Positions 36,230 through 45,723 are shown, numbered from the stretch's first letter. The stretch is DNA of 64,000 nucleotides from Actinomycetes bacterium (GCA_021846325.1 JAJZBX010000007.1:1-64000), one strand, 5' to 3'. The notes: generated from the letters alone by a model not told the origin. Made by a program: numbers and translations.

Positions 36230-36904
36230 GTGTCCGACATCGATGTGGCCGCACCGACGCCCATTACCGTCATTGTCGTCGACGATCACGAAGTGGTCCG
36301 TCAGGGAACCCGTCGGATGCTCGAGCGTGATCCCGACGTGGTCGTCGTGGACGAGGTCGGATCGGTCGCCGACGCCCTCGCCGCCACGCGACGCCTTCGT
36401 CCCGGCTTGCTCGTGATCGACGTCGAACTCCCCGACGGCAGCGGTGTCGACATCGTGCGCGGGGTCATCGCTGAGAACCTCCCGGTTCGCTGCTTGATGC
36501 TCTCGGCCCACGACGACTACGTCTACTTCTCCGAGGCGTTTGCCGCTGGCGCGGGCGGGTACCTGCTCAAGACCGCGAGCGCCGCGGAGTTCGTCGCGGC
36601 GGCGCGCACCGTCGCCTTCGGCGGCACCGTGATCGACGGCACACTCTCACACCGACTGGCCGGACGCCACCAGCAGCCCGAGGACGAGTGGATCCGACGA
36701 CTGACCGCACGCGAGCTCGACGTCATCGCCGCGCTGGTGCGCGGCAGGTCGAACAAGGAGATCGCCATCGAACTGGGTATCGGACTGCGCACCATCGAGA
36801 GCTACGTCTCGGCGATACTCAACAAGCTCGGCGTTCGATCGCGTACCGAGGCCACGATCTTCGCCATCGAGCATCACCTCGCCTCGCCGCGTCCAACGAA
36901 GTGA
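36230..36904 (+). CDS. NarL/FixJ-family response regulator
   Basis: A 224-aa regulator. Receiver domain: VVDDHEVVRQG, phosphoacceptor Asp in LLVIDVELPDGSG, MLSAHDD, and LLKTASAAE. LuxR-type helix-turn-helix at the C-terminus: LTARELDVIAALVRGRSNKEIA and LRTIESYVSAILNKLGVRSR. The kinase gene overlaps its stop (GTGA). It is divergent from the cupredoxin/Fe-S/NrfD operon across a 307-bp region holding two copies of one palindrome, so it is the prime candidate controller of that operon. Confidence 0.92.
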   Translation: MSDIDVAAPTPITVIVVDDHEVVRQGTRRMLERDPDVVVVDEVGSVADALAATRRLRPGLLVIDVELPDGSGVDIVRGVIAENLPVRCLMLSAHDDYVYFSEAFAAGAGGYLLKTASAAEFVAAARTVAFGGTVIDGTLSHRLAGRHQQPEDEWIRRLTARELDVIAALVRGRSNKEIAIELGIGLRTIESYVSAILNKLGVRSRTEATIFAIEHHLASPRPTK

Positions 36905-38325
36905 CTACCGACAGCTCGCGCATCCCGATCCACCAGATCCTGGTGCGTGCGCTACACCCACCGGTGCGCGAGCGCGCCTTTTGGGCCGTGCAGTCGATGA
37001 TCGTTTTCTGGGCGATCATCCACGTGATCGTCGACATCCAGAACACGCTCCAGGGCAGTGTGCTGCCCTACGGGGTGCCGATCGACCTCTTGCTGATTCC
37101 CGTTGGCTACGCCGCCCTGCGCTACGGCCTGTCGGGGTCGGCGGCGACTACTTTTTGGGCGTTCATCTTGTGGCTGCCCGACCTGTTCTTGCCCGACGAT
37201 CGGGGTCACTACGCCCAAGACCTGGTCCAGCTCTCGGTCGTGTTCGTCGTCGCTCTCTTCGTCGGGCTCGAGATCGAGCGCGCGCACCTCGAGCGGGCCC
37301 GCGCCGAGATCGCCGAGGCCGAGCGGCGCGCCGCCGAAATTCACTACCACCGCCTCTTTGACGTCAATACCTCACCGATCGTGCTGATCGACCCGTCCGG
37401 CGTGGTCCAGGAGGCCAATCCCGCCGCGCACCGAATCTGGGACGACGTCCTCGGGCGATCGGTGGGGGACCTCACGGGACTCGCGAACACCGACATCATT
37501 GAGGGGCGCGCCACGCAGCTGTCGGTGAGCGTCGAGGACGACGAGCGAACTTTCCGCCTCTCGACCTCGAACCTCGAGCCCAGCGCACTGGGGCCGATGC
37601 GTCAGGTCGTGCTCGAGGACGTCACCGAGGAGTATCGCTCCGAGCGCGAAGCGCGCGCGTGGGCGATGGAAGTCATTCGGGCCCAGGAGGACGAGCGTCG
37701 TCGCATCGCTCGCGAGATCCACGACGATCCCCTCCAGCGACTCCTGCAGCTAGCGCGACGACTCGAGACCCTGGGCTCCCCCGACGCCGCTGACGCCGGC
37801 TTCGAGCAGTTCGGGGCCGTGCGCGAGGAGCTCTTGAGCGTCGTGGGTCACCTGCGCGACGTGACCCGGGGACTGCACCCCGCCGGCCTTGATCAGCACG
37901 GCCTCGTCTCGGCGGTTCGGGGCCTGCTGGTTGACCTCGAAGTCGACGAGGGGCTCGTCACGGACTTCGTCGTCACCGGCGAGGTCACTTCGGGATCGCC
38001 CGAGTCCGAGGTTGGTCTCTTTCGCATCGTCCAAGAGGCCGTTCGCAACGCCGTTCGCCACGCCGAAGCCGCCCGCCTCGTCGTCTCGATCCACTACGAC
38101 GCCGGGACCGCTCGCGTCACCGTCGTCGACGACGGCGTGGGTTTCGACCTCGATCGAGTCGGACTGATCGGGGGCAGCCACTTAGGCATCTTGAGCATGC
38201 GCGAGCGTGCCAATCTGCTCGACGGCCACTGCGAGGTCACCTCAATGATCGGCTCGGGCACGACCGTCGACGCGACCGTGCCGTTGCACCGGGTGCCGGC
38301 CGACGCCCGACCCGTGAGTCGCTGA
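36901..38325 (+). CDS. NarX-type sensor histidine kinase with PAS domain
   Basis: A 474-aa membrane kinase. Layout: about four N-terminal hydrophobic helices (residues 22-120), a short coiled coil rich in Glu/Arg, a PAS domain (YHRLFDVNTSPIVLIDPSG onward, about 145-245), a HisKA_3 dimerisation helix with the phosphorylated His in RRIAREIHDDPLQR, and an HATPase domain (VQEAVRNAVRHA, VVDDGVGFD, GILSMRERA). The GTG at 36901 overlaps the regulator stop. The signal is unknown; PAS plus the redox neighbours suggest a redox or gas cue, by inference only. Confidence 0.9.
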   Translation: MTTDSSRIPIHQILVRALHPPVRERAFWAVQSMIVFWAIIHVIVDIQNTLQGSVLPYGVPIDLLLIPVGYAALRYGLSGSAATTFWAFILWLPDLFLPDDRGHYAQDLVQLSVVFVVALFVGLEIERAHLERARAEIAEAERRAAEIHYHRLFDVNTSPIVLIDPSGVVQEANPAAHRIWDDVLGRSVGDLTGLANTDIIEGRATQLSVSVEDDERTFRLSTSNLEPSALGPMRQVVLEDVTEEYRSEREARAWAMEVIRAQEDERRRIAREIHDDPLQRLLQLARRLETLGSPDAADAGFEQFGAVREELLSVVGHLRDVTRGLHPAGLDQHGLVSAVRGLLVDLEVDEGLVTDFVVTGEVTSGSPESEVGLFRIVQEAVRNAVRHAEAARLVVSIHYDAGTARVTVVDDGVGFDLDRVGLIGGSHLGILSMRERANLLDGHCEVTSMIGSGTTVDATVPLHRVPADARPVSR

Positions 38326-38369
38326 CCGCGGTCTCGCGGGGTGCCGCGTCGCCGGTGATCTCGCGAGGC

Positions 38370-39338
38370 TCAGGCGAGCCTCGTTCGCGGTTCATTCGCT
38401 GCCACCGGCCAGAACGTGAGCGCGAGCAACGCGATCAACGGGCCGGAGTTGACGTCGGTGCCCTGCGACGTGAGCACGCCGCCGAAGTCCTGGGTTAGCC
38501 AAATCACCGCCGCGAAGGCAACGCCGATCACGACCGCCGGGCGCATCAGTGACGGCATGAACGCCGCGAGCGCCACTGCCACACACACGAGCGCGAGCAT
38601 CACCGAGATCACCACGCCACGCCCGCTCACCAGGTTCGCGAGTCCCCGGTCGAGAGACCGAACCCAGCCGGGCTCGCCCGCGATCGTGGCCGCGACGAGC
38701 GAGCGCAGCCCTTCGGCGGACCGATTCGCCGGCGCGAGCAGGTACGCGGCGAAGTCGCCCCAAAGTACGACCCACAACGCCACAGCGCCCCGGCCCCACG
38801 GACTGCTCCGAGCCACGGACGTAGCGCGGCCCCGATCGGTGGACGGCCAGACCAGTACGGCCGCGACGACGTAGAGCAGCACCGCGCCCGGCTCGCCGGA
38901 GAGCGGCGACGAGCCCGTGAAGATACCACCGAAGCCCTCGGCGAACCACCACACGGCGACACCCCACACCACCGACAGCCCGAGCGCCCAGCGCACGGTC
39001 GGTCGCCAGAAGAGTCCGAGCGCGATCACCAGCTGAACGGTGGCGAAGAGAACGTTCCACCCCGCGATGCCGTCCACCATGAAGTGGTCGGCCCAGATCA
39101 TTGGCCGGTAGAGCAGCCAGGGATTCCCCGCCGCGGTGGACTCGAGCGCGTTGGTCACAAAGCCACGCGTGAACATGTAGGGCTGAAACTGCAGGGCCGC
39201 GTCAATCAGCCACACAACGCCGAGCGCGATCTGGAGCAATCGACGGCGACGCGCCAGCGCCTCATCGACCGCCGGCTGGCGCGCCGCGAATTGCGCTCGC
39301 GCGCGTCGCTCGACTCGCGTTGCCACGTCGTTCGCCAC
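38370..39338 (-). CDS. DoxX-like multi-spanning membrane protein
   Basis: A 322-aa protein with about eight hydrophobic helices. The stretch LQIALGVVWLIDAALQFQPYMF resembles DoxX-like proteins, which accompany quinol or thiosulfate oxidation systems in some bacteria; function is otherwise unknown. The start is set to the GTG at 39338, which has a strong GGAGGTGG six bases upstream; an earlier GTG at 39434 lacks one. It ends 44 bp after the kinase gene, tail-to-tail. Confidence 0.65.
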   Translation of the reverse strand: MANDVATRVERRARAQFAARQPAVDEALARRRRLLQIALGVVWLIDAALQFQPYMFTRGFVTNALESTAAGNPWLLYRPMIWADHFMVDGIAGWNVLFATVQLVIALGLFWRPTVRWALGLSVVWGVAVWWFAEGFGGIFTGSSPLSGEPGAVLLYVVAAVLVWPSTDRGRATSVARSSPWGRGAVALWVVLWGDFAAYLLAPANRSAEGLRSLVAATIAGEPGWVRSLDRGLANLVSGRGVVISVMLALVCVAVALAAFMPSLMRPAVVIGVAFAAVIWLTQDFGGVLTSQGTDVNSGPLIALLALTFWPVAANEPRTRLA

Positions 39339-39852
39339 TGCGCCACCTCCGCGTTGCGTTGCCAGTTCAATGGTCCGCTCGAACGCGCGAACTGGGTAGC
39401 GGGGCACTACGGGGACGACGTCTCGTGATTTCACGGTGGCGAGAACCGGCGAACGGGTACGACCCGCGACGCCGTCGGCGCGGCGGTGGCGCTGTACCGC
39501 TCATGAGATTGGACGGTATCGCCAGAAAGGTCGACGCTGTCGGTGAGCACTTGTTCTCGCTGGGCTATGAGCCGTACATCTAGATTGGGCCCCGACCAGT
39601 CGGAAGATGACAGAGAAGGCTAATTAGTCACTCTGAACCATTCCGACGGGCCACCGTGGTGAGAGCGGTGACCTTTGGCCAAACGTCAGTCGCCACATCA
39701 GCGCTCGAAGCGGAAGGAGCCAGGAGCATCGTCGAAGACCTTGCGCCCGGCGTTTGAGCGTGCGGCTCCACGTCGGGCACCCGACATTGAGTTGATAGAG
39801 ACACTCATTTCGGCGCCGTTTCTGGCGACGAGGTCGACATTACTCTTGGGGA
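39339..39852. other. 514-bp gap without a supported gene
   Basis: Only weak frames are present (for example 39675-39890, 71 aa from TTG, and a 26-aa frame at 39504). No RNA gene, terminator or repeat was recognised. GC content is lower towards the right end, matching the next gene. Confidence 0.5.
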
Positions 39853-40992
39853 ATGGGTGTGTCATACGAGATAGTGAAGGTGAGGTTTAAACGAGCGATT
39901 CGCACTGGAATTGTCTTCTTCGCGCTTGCCACATGCTTCATTTTTCTCGCGCCAGGGGCCGCTGTCGCTCAGACGAATCCTCCCGGTCCAGCGTGGCACG
40001 CTCGAGTGGAAGTCGCGGGCCAGTTCTCAGGTCTGCTGGGAGTAGCGAACAGCCTGTACGCCGTCCGTGATCCAACGCACGGACAACTGAGCCTCGGAAC
40101 GCAATTGGTGCGGGTGGATCCAGTATCGGGAACCATCGCTGCGGTGTCGAAAGTGCTGCCCGGCCTCACTGATCCGCAATTCGTCGATGGGGCTATCTGG
40201 GTCACGGACGAAGCCTCCGGGGCTGCCAGCGCCGGTCATGTCCGCTGGGTCCTTTCCGAGCTGGATCGCACGACTCTTCGCCTGCTTGCACAGTCGCGTT
40301 TGCCTGGGAGTATGACCGGCGTGGCCGATCTCGTCGGTGGCCCCCACGGACTTCTGTGGGAATTCGCCGCCATGGGACTCAATCAGTGCACGGTTCGCAA
40401 GATCAGTGTCGCGAGCAAGCATCCAACGATCACGACAGTGATCCATCTTTCCGGTGTGCCCTGCGCCGGAGCGACCGTGGACCGCGACGGGAGGTACCTC
40501 TACGTCGCTACATCAGCGGGCCCCACCGACCGTATCTACAAACTCAACGCTCTCACGGGCGCCATTGTTGGCCGCGTTGGCTTCGCCGCGCCAGGGCTTG
40601 GATTCTCGATGGTCGCGACACCGACTCACCTCTGGGTCGCTGGCGGACCACCTGGAGCCAGCGGCGCCCTGCTGTTCTTTGGCACGGAACCGTTAAAGGT
40701 TCTGGCACACAACAACACGGGCGAGCCCACGGGTGGCACGCTGCCAAGTTTCGGGCAATTCCCCGTTGTCAATCTCTCTGGTGGTCGCGTCTGGGTAGGG
40801 AGCGACGCGAACCTAGCTTGCTTCTCACCGGATAACTCGAAGGTGCTCGCACTCGTCGGTCAGGGGCCACCACCGCCACTGGTGACGGATTCGTTCATTG
40901 TTGTGGCCGGGCAGATATGGGCCAACTCCAACCCCGGTAGTGCGCCGAGTGGCCTCGTTCGAGTCAATCCTCCGAAACGATGCCTCGGGTGA
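39853..40992 (+). CDS. secreted propeller-like protein of unknown function
   Basis: A 379-aa exported protein with a signal peptide (TGIVFFALATCFIFLAPGAAVA). The mature part has repeated strands of the form LYAVRDP, IWVTDEA, LYVATSAG, LWVAGGP, VWVGSDA and IWANSNP, each about 45-60 residues apart, as in NHL/PQQ-type beta-propellers. No catalytic motif is visible. Codon use is less GC-rich than in neighbouring genes, which may mean recent acquisition. GGGGA precedes the ATG. Confidence 0.65.
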   Translation: MGVSYEIVKVRFKRAIRTGIVFFALATCFIFLAPGAAVAQTNPPGPAWHARVEVAGQFSGLLGVANSLYAVRDPTHGQLSLGTQLVRVDPVSGTIAAVSKVLPGLTDPQFVDGAIWVTDEASGAASAGHVRWVLSELDRTTLRLLAQSRLPGSMTGVADLVGGPHGLLWEFAAMGLNQCTVRKISVASKHPTITTVIHLSGVPCAGATVDRDGRYLYVATSAGPTDRIYKLNALTGAIVGRVGFAAPGLGFSMVATPTHLWVAGGPPGASGALLFFGTEPLKVLAHNNTGEPTGGTLPSFGQFPVVNLSGGRVWVGSDANLACFSPDNSKVLALVGQGPPPPLVTDSFIVVAGQIWANSNPGSAPSGLVRVNPPKRCLG

Positions 40993-41145
40993 TCGACGCG
41001 TAGTCCTACTGCTGGCCACTGCAAGACCATCGAGCCAAACGCCAATGTGAGGTGGCAAAGGTCGTTCGGGCCACCCCAGAGGAGATCTTGCCCAGCGGCG
41101 TCCACTCCAAAACGTCCGGGGTTGCGTACCCGGCCGTCACCCACA

Positions 41146-42513
41146 CTAGAAGTTGCGAACCTCGGCGACGTTGTCGAAACGGGCAAACTCGCCACGCCAC
41201 GTGAGGTGCGCGCTGCGGGTCGGACCATTGCGATTCTTACCGACGATGATCTCGGCGTCGGCCTTCTTGTCGTTGGTGACGTCGCCGTACTGCTCGGGAC
41301 GAAAGAGAAACAGCACGACGTCGGCGTCCTGCTCGAGCGAACCCGACTCGCGAAGATCCGACATGATCGGGCGTTTGTCGGCCCGGTCTTCGAGTTTGCG
41401 CGACAACTGCGACAACGCGATCACCGGACACTGCAGTTCACGCGCGAGAATCTTGAGCGACCGGCTCATTTCGGAGACTTCGACCTGGCGGTTCTCGGCT
41501 CGCGAGCGCGAGCTCATCAACTGGAGGTAGTCCACGATGACGACGCCGAGGTCACCCTGCTGCTGTTTGATCCGCCGCGACCGCGACCGCACGTCCATGA
41601 CGGTCAGGGCCGGGTTGTCGTCGATGAAGACCTTGGCCGACTGCAGGAACCTAAACGCTTCGTGGGCGCGATTCCAGTCGCTCTCGTTCAGGTCGCCGGT
41701 GCGCAGTTTGGACGAGTCGATACGCGCCGTCGACGCCAAGATGCGTTCGGCCAGTTCCTGGCGACTCATCTCGAGTGAGAAGTACAGCGCGGGACGCTGC
41801 ACGACGGCACCCACGTGCACCAGGGTGCCCAGGGCGAAGGCCGTCTTGCCGGTGCCCGGACGGGCGCCGATGATCGTGAGACTCGTGGGCTGCAGACCTT
41901 GCAGGACCAGGTCGAGCGAGCGGTAGCCGGTCTCGAGGCCGTTGAGCTGGCCCCGCGTCTCGCCGCGGGTCTCGAGGATGTCGGCCTCGGCCAACAGCAG
42001 CCGCTGGAGGGGTGACACCGAGTCGACCTTGCGGTTGTCCGCGATGGCATTGATCTTTCGTTCGGCCTCGTCGATCAGGCCCACGACGTCGTCGGTCGGC
42101 CGATACGCCTCGTCGACGACTTCGCCGGCGACCGCAATCAGCCGACGTTGCTGCGCCTTGTCACGAACGATCTCGGCGTAGTGCAGGGCGTTGGCGGCCG
42201 AGGGAGTGTTGAGCTGGAGCGACGACAGGACCGCGAGCTCCACCGCTGCGGCACCGTGCTCTTGAAGCTTGGCCTGCACCGTCACGTAGTCCACCGGCTC
42301 GGCGGCGTTGGCCAGAGCGAGGATCGCGGTAAAGATCTGGCCGTGCAATGGTCGATAGAAGTCCTCGGCCGCGACGGTCTCGTAGGCGATGCTGACGGCT
42401 TCGGGCGAGAGCAGCATGGCGCCAATCAGCGACTCCTCGGCTTCAAGGGCGCTCGGGGGGACTCGCCCACCCCCCGACGCGGTACGGCTGCGGTCCGATT
42501 CGATCTGGGTCAT
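41146..42513 (-). CDS. dnaB: replicative DNA helicase DnaB
   Basis: A 455-aa hexameric helicase unwinding DNA at the fork. N-terminal domain begins PPSALEAEESLIGAMLLSPEA; the RecA-like core has Walker A (GARPGTGKTAFAL), Walker B (LGVVIVDYLQLM) and the C-terminal LRESGSLEQDADVVLFLFRP. Intact, with no intein. It follows the rpsF-ssb-rpsR-rplI genes on the same strand after a hairpin. Confidence 0.95.
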   Translation of the reverse strand: MTQIESDRSRTASGGGRVPPSALEAEESLIGAMLLSPEAVSIAYETVAAEDFYRPLHGQIFTAILALANAAEPVDYVTVQAKLQEHGAAAVELAVLSSLQLNTPSAANALHYAEIVRDKAQQRRLIAVAGEVVDEAYRPTDDVVGLIDEAERKINAIADNRKVDSVSPLQRLLLAEADILETRGETRGQLNGLETGYRSLDLVLQGLQPTSLTIIGARPGTGKTAFALGTLVHVGAVVQRPALYFSLEMSRQELAERILASTARIDSSKLRTGDLNESDWNRAHEAFRFLQSAKVFIDDNPALTVMDVRSRSRRIKQQQGDLGVVIVDYLQLMSSRSRAENRQVEVSEMSRSLKILARELQCPVIALSQLSRKLEDRADKRPIMSDLRESGSLEQDADVVLFLFRPEQYGDVTNDKKADAEIIVGKNRNGPTRSAHLTWRGEFARFDNVAEVRNF

Positions 42514-42625
42514 AAGACATCAACCGTCGCCCATGGCGCTTGTGCACCGCAAGAGCAACAACGTGGGGAAATGCCTGTGTCTAACACGTGAGCATTCTCG
42601 TGGTTACCTGTGACACGTACACGCT

Positions 42626-42656
42626 ACGAAGCGCCGGGTCATCCCCGGCGCTTCGT
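42626..42656 (-). terminator. hairpin between rplI and dnaB
   Basis: A 13-bp stem with a five-base loop. In the direction of rplI there is no T-run after it; on the plus strand TTTCTT follows. It probably attenuates read-through from the ribosomal-protein genes into dnaB. Confidence 0.6.
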
Positions 42657-42675
42657 TTCTTGCCAATCCGAACGG

Positions 42676-43122
42676 TTACTTAGCGACGACCTCGACGTTC
42701 ACGGTGGCGACCACCCCATCGAACAGCGTCGCGGTGACGGTGGCCGAGCCGAGCACCTTCAGATGCTCGGCCATCGAGATAGCGCCGCGATCGAGCGAGA
42801 TGCCCGTCGCCGTGCGCAACGCGTTGACGACGTCGGCCTCGGTCACGGACCCGAAGAGTCGACCGTTGCTCCCGGCTCGAGCCGCCACGTTCACCACGGC
42901 CGACTCGATGACCGCTCGCTGGGTCATCGCGGCCTCTCGACTCTTGGCGTCGCGTAGGTCTCGGGTGCGACGCATCGCGGCCGCCTGAACCTCCATGGAG
43001 TCGGTGGCGGCCAACGCTGTGCCGGTCGGTAGCAGGAAATTTCGAGCGTACCCCGCCTTCACCTCCACGATGTCGCCGCGTCGTCCAATCCCCTGGACGT
43101 CACTACGCAGGAGAACCTTCAT
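42676..43122 (-). CDS. rplI: 50S ribosomal protein L9
   Basis: A 148-aa protein binding 23S rRNA domain V. N-terminal [24 protein letters not shown] and [12 protein letters not shown] are the L9 signature; the long helix and C-terminal domain ([16 protein letters not shown]) are complete. Its ATG overlaps the rpsR stop (ATGA). Confidence 0.95.
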   Translation of the reverse strand: MKVLLRSDVQGIGRRGDIVEVKAGYARNFLLPTGTALAATDSMEVQAAAMRRTRDLRDAKSREAAMTQRAVIESAVVNVAARAGSNGRLFGSVTEADVVNALRTATGISLDRGAISMAEHLKVLGSATVTATLFDGVVATVNVEVVAK

Positions 43123-43565
43123 TCGTCCACCTCCTCCACGGACGCGAGCACCGCCGCGGCCTCGCTCGCGTCATCGAGCATGGCGTCATCGACGCTGGCT
43201 GGCGCGGCGTCGGCCCTGGCCCCATCACGGTCCGGTCGCGGTCCGCGCGGACCGCGGTCATCGCGTCCGCCACGCCCACCGCGCCGCTCGGTCACGGTGC
43301 GCTGGGTGTACGGCAGCAGGGCCAACTCACGGGCCGTCTTGATCGCGTCGGAGACGTCGCGCTGGTGCTGCTGGCAGTTACCCGAGACGCGCCGTCCACG
43401 TATCTTGCCGCGGTCCGAGATGTACTTGCGTAACTGGGCGAGGTCCTTGTAGTCAACGGTGTCGACCCCGTGTTGACAGAAGGCGCACGGCTTCTTCTTG
43501 ACGCCGCGCCGGTTGTCAATCTTCGGCGCGCGCTTGGGCGGTTTCGGGTTGTTAATACGAGGCAT
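43119..43565 (-). CDS. rpsR: 30S ribosomal protein S18 with long acidic C-terminal tail
   Basis: The first 85 residues are S18: [51 protein letters not shown]. Cys27, Cys30, Cys63 and a nearby His form the zinc-binding type. The protein continues for about 60 more residues, first Arg/Gly/Asp-rich, then acidic and Ala-rich, giving 148 aa against the usual 75-90. It is coupled to ssb (TAATG) and rplI (ATGA). The tail is in frame and ends exactly at the rplI start, so it is not a frame error of the next gene. Confidence 0.92.
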   Translation of the reverse strand: MPRINNPKPPKRAPKIDNRRGVKKKPCAFCQHGVDTVDYKDLAQLRKYISDRGKIRGRRVSGNCQQHQRDVSDAIKTARELALLPYTQRTVTERRGGRGGRDDRGPRGPRPDRDGARADAAPASVDDAMLDDASEAAAVLASVEEVDE

Positions 43566-44011
43566 TAGAAGGGCTCCTCATCGTAGGTGTACGTATTGGG
43601 CTCAGTAGGGCGCGGCGCGGGACGCTCGACGTCGCGAGCGGGGGCGTCGGGTCGTGGGGTTCTGGTGACGACGACGGTCGCAAAGCGCAGCGACGGCGCG
43701 ATCTCGTCGGCGTTGATCTCCACGATTGAGCGCTTGTCGCCGTTCTCGGTCTCCCAGCTGCGCTGCTCGAGCCGACCGGTCACCACCACCCGAGTCCCCT
43801 TGGACAACGAATTCGCGGCGTTCTCCGCCATGGAGCCGTAGCCCGTCACCTCGAAGTAGGAAACCCGTTCCTCCCACTCCTGGGTCTGACGGTTCTGCCA
43901 GCGACGGTTGACCGCGACCGAGAGTCGCACCGCCGCCTGCCCACTGTTCAGGAACTTCAGTTCGGGATCGCGGGTGATGTTCCCAACGATCGTGATCGCG
44001 TTATCAGGCAT
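43565..44011 (-). CDS. ssb: single-stranded DNA-binding protein
   Basis: A 148-aa OB-fold protein ([41 protein letters not shown]) with a linker and an acidic C-terminal tip ending DEEPF; the usual tip is DDDIPF, so the hydrophobic Pro-Phe end that docks partner proteins is kept in shortened form. Located between rpsF and rpsR, the normal place. Confidence 0.93.
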   Translation of the reverse strand: MPDNAITIVGNITRDPELKFLNSGQAAVRLSVAVNRRWQNRQTQEWEERVSYFEVTGYGSMAENAANSLSKGTRVVVTGRLEQRSWETENGDKRSIVEINADEIAPSLRFATVVVTRTPRPDAPARDVERPAPRPTEPNTYTYDEEPF

Positions 44012-44038
44012 CTCTTCTCCTCACGTCTTCCTCGGGCC

Positions 44039-44356
44039 CTACGCCGACGCCGGAGCGCGACGAGTAGTCCGTTCAACTCGACGAAGAATCTTGAAGCGCA
44101 GTACCTCATCGGACAACGTCAGAATCCGATGGAGCTCGTCAACGGTGGCGGTGGTTCCCGCGAACTCAACGAGGACGTAGTAACCCTCCTTGCGCTTCTT
44201 GATCTCGTACGCCAACGGGCGCTTTCCCCAACGGTCGATCGTTCCCGGGGTTCCACCGTTGGCCCGCACGGTCTGCAGTGCACGGTCGAGCGCAACCTGA
44301 ATCGTTTGGGCGTCAATAGTCGTGTCGAACACGATCATGGTCTCATAGGGCCTCAT
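44039..44356 (-). CDS. rpsF: 30S ribosomal protein S6
   Basis: A 105-aa protein binding S18 in the small subunit. MRPYETMIVFDTTID and DRWGKRPLAYEIKKRKEGYYVLVEF are S6 signatures. The ATG at 44356 has AAGGAAAG upstream; the longer frame is the leader. First gene of the rpsF-ssb-rpsR-rplI operon. Confidence 0.94.
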   Translation of the reverse strand: MRPYETMIVFDTTIDAQTIQVALDRALQTVRANGGTPGTIDRWGKRPLAYEIKKRKEGYYVLVEFAGTTATVDELHRILTLSDEVLRFKILRRVERTTRRAPASA

Positions 44357-44448
44357 GGCCACTTTCCTTTCCCTCTGGTCCGGCTCGGCCGGGCTCCGCG
44401 GAACACGGAGCAGGGTTCTTCCCATCACCGATGGGACCGATGAGTCTA
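44357..44448 (-). promoter_or_regulatory. rpsF promoter and structured leader
   Basis: A TAGACT -10 hexamer at 44443-44448 (minus strand) would start a leader of about 80 bases that can form three hairpins: CCCATC/GATGGG, GCTCCG/CGGAGC and CCGGC/GCCGG. The S6:S18 pair is known to repress its own operon through a leader RNA in many bacteria, so this is a candidate; the exact consensus was not verified. Confidence 0.4.
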
Positions 44449-44468
44449 ACCGACCGGGGCGAATTTGG

Positions 44469-45290
44469 CTAGTCGAGCAGGCCGGCGGGATTCGGGTAGG
44501 ACTCCGATTCCGATGGGAAGGCCCCCGAACGCACGTCGTCGCGATAGCGCGACACCGCGTCGGTGATCACGGTACCGAGGTCGGCGTACTGGCGCACGAA
44601 CTTGGCTGGCGCGCGCGCCGAGAGCCCGAGGAGGTCGTGCAAGACCAGGACCTGGCCGTCGGTATCGGCACCGGCGCCGATGCCGATCGTTGGGATTTCC
44701 AGGGCCTCGGTGACCATCGTGCCGACGCCCGCCGGCACCCCCTCAACCACGATCGCGTACACGCCAGCCTCCTGGAGCAGGACCGCCTCTTCGATCAGCA
44801 TGGAGGTCGCCTCGCGGGTCTTGGACTGCACCTTGAAGCCGCCAAAGGCGAGCACGCTCTGTGGCGTGAGACCGAGGTGTCCCATGACCGGGATCTCCGC
44901 GTCGAGTAGCGCGCCGATGACCTCGAGGCGGTTGCGGCCGCCCTCGAGCTTGACGCTCTGGGCGCCGGCGCGAATCAAGGCCGCCGCGTTGCGTACGGCC
45001 TCGAAGTCCCCGAGGTGGTAACTCAGCCACGGCATGTCGGCCACCACGTGCGCGGCGGGTCGAGCCGCCGCCACCGCCGCCACGTGATGCACCATGTCCG
45101 CCATCGTTACGTGGAGGGTATCGGCGTGGCCGAGCACGACGTTGGCCAGTGAGTCACCGACGAGGATGACGTCCACGCCCGCCGCGTCGACGTACCGGGC
45201 GCCGGGCTCGTCGTAGGCCGTTACCATCACGATCGGCGCCTCACCACGACGACGCTTGCGGGCCCGCAGGGCCGGGGCGCTGAGACTCAC
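44469..45290 (-). CDS. panB: 3-methyl-2-oxobutanoate hydroxymethyltransferase
   Basis: A 273-aa enzyme adding a hydroxymethyl group to 2-oxoisovalerate in pantothenate/CoA synthesis. MVTAYDEPGARYVDAAGVDVILVGDSLANVVLGH carries the metal-binding Asp; VKLEGG, VMGHLGLTPQSV and GIGAG are further family motifs. The GTG start has TAGAGT six bases upstream and no Shine-Dalgarno. Confidence 0.95.
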   Translation of the reverse strand: MSLSAPALRARKRRRGEAPIVMVTAYDEPGARYVDAAGVDVILVGDSLANVVLGHADTLHVTMADMVHHVAAVAAARPAAHVVADMPWLSYHLGDFEAVRNAAALIRAGAQSVKLEGGRNRLEVIGALLDAEIPVMGHLGLTPQSVLAFGGFKVQSKTREATSMLIEEAVLLQEAGVYAIVVEGVPAGVGTMVTEALEIPTIGIGAGADTDGQVLVLHDLLGLSARAPAKFVRQYADLGTVITDAVSRYRDDVRSGAFPSESESYPNPAGLLD

Positions 45291-45296
45291 GCCTTA

Positions 45297-45302
45297 ACTC
45301 TA
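45297..45302 (-). promoter_or_regulatory. -10 hexamer TAGAGT, leaderless panB transcript
   Basis: TAGAGT on the minus strand ends six bases before the GTG at 45290; it lies at the 3' end of the DUF5318 gene. Confidence 0.5.
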
Positions 45303-45710
45303 GGCCCGTCCCCGCGCCACGCGACGAAGACGCCCCCCGGCCCCCCATCGACGCGCGAGATGGTGGAAGTGGCACTCGACGCACACTTCGACGGCGTAGC
45401 ACTGGACCGGCTCCTCACGGCGCTCGAGCTTGGCCAGCCCGACCCGTGACGTCGGACAGGTGCCTCCGGACGGCAGCCTCGCGCCGAAGACGTAGGTGAC
45501 CTCGACCAGTGGGGCCTCGTGACAGACGGGACACTGCTCGCCGCTAGGGCGACCAATGTTGCGCGCCGCCCGCAGGAGCTCGGGGTGAGCATCGCACACG
45601 TCATCGCGACGAAGTTGGCCGCTGGCCAACTTCTCGAGCAGGGCGTGGCGGACGAGGCCGAACTCGACCACGGCACCGTCTGCCGTGGTGGTGCGCATCG
45701 TCCGATCCAT
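45300..45710 (-). CDS. DUF5318 zinc-ribbon-like protein
   Basis: A 136-aa actinobacterial protein of unknown function. It has RDDVCDAHPELLRAARNIGRP, then two Cys pairs, CPVC (with VTYVFGARLPSGGTCP) and VEVCVECHFHHL, that probably bind zinc. This frame was chosen over an overlapping one because only it has the family pattern. The ATG at 45710 is preceded by TAGTCT seven bases upstream. It is divergent from padR. Confidence 0.82.
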   Translation of the reverse strand: MDRTMRTTTADGAVVEFGLVRHALLEKLASGQLRRDDVCDAHPELLRAARNIGRPSGEQCPVCHEAPLVEVTYVFGARLPSGGTCPTSRVGLAKLERREEPVQCYAVEVCVECHFHHLARRWGAGGRLRRVARGRA

Positions 45711-45717
45711 TGGGGTG

Positions 45718-45723
45718 AGACTA
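45718..45723 (-). promoter_or_regulatory. -10 hexamer TAGTCT, leaderless DUF5318 transcript
   Basis: TAGTCT on the minus strand ends seven bases before the ATG at 45710. Confidence 0.45.

Noticed and set aside
39675..39890. 71-aa frame before the propeller gene
   Set aside because: TTG start without Shine-Dalgarno, overlaps the next gene start, no recognisable pattern.
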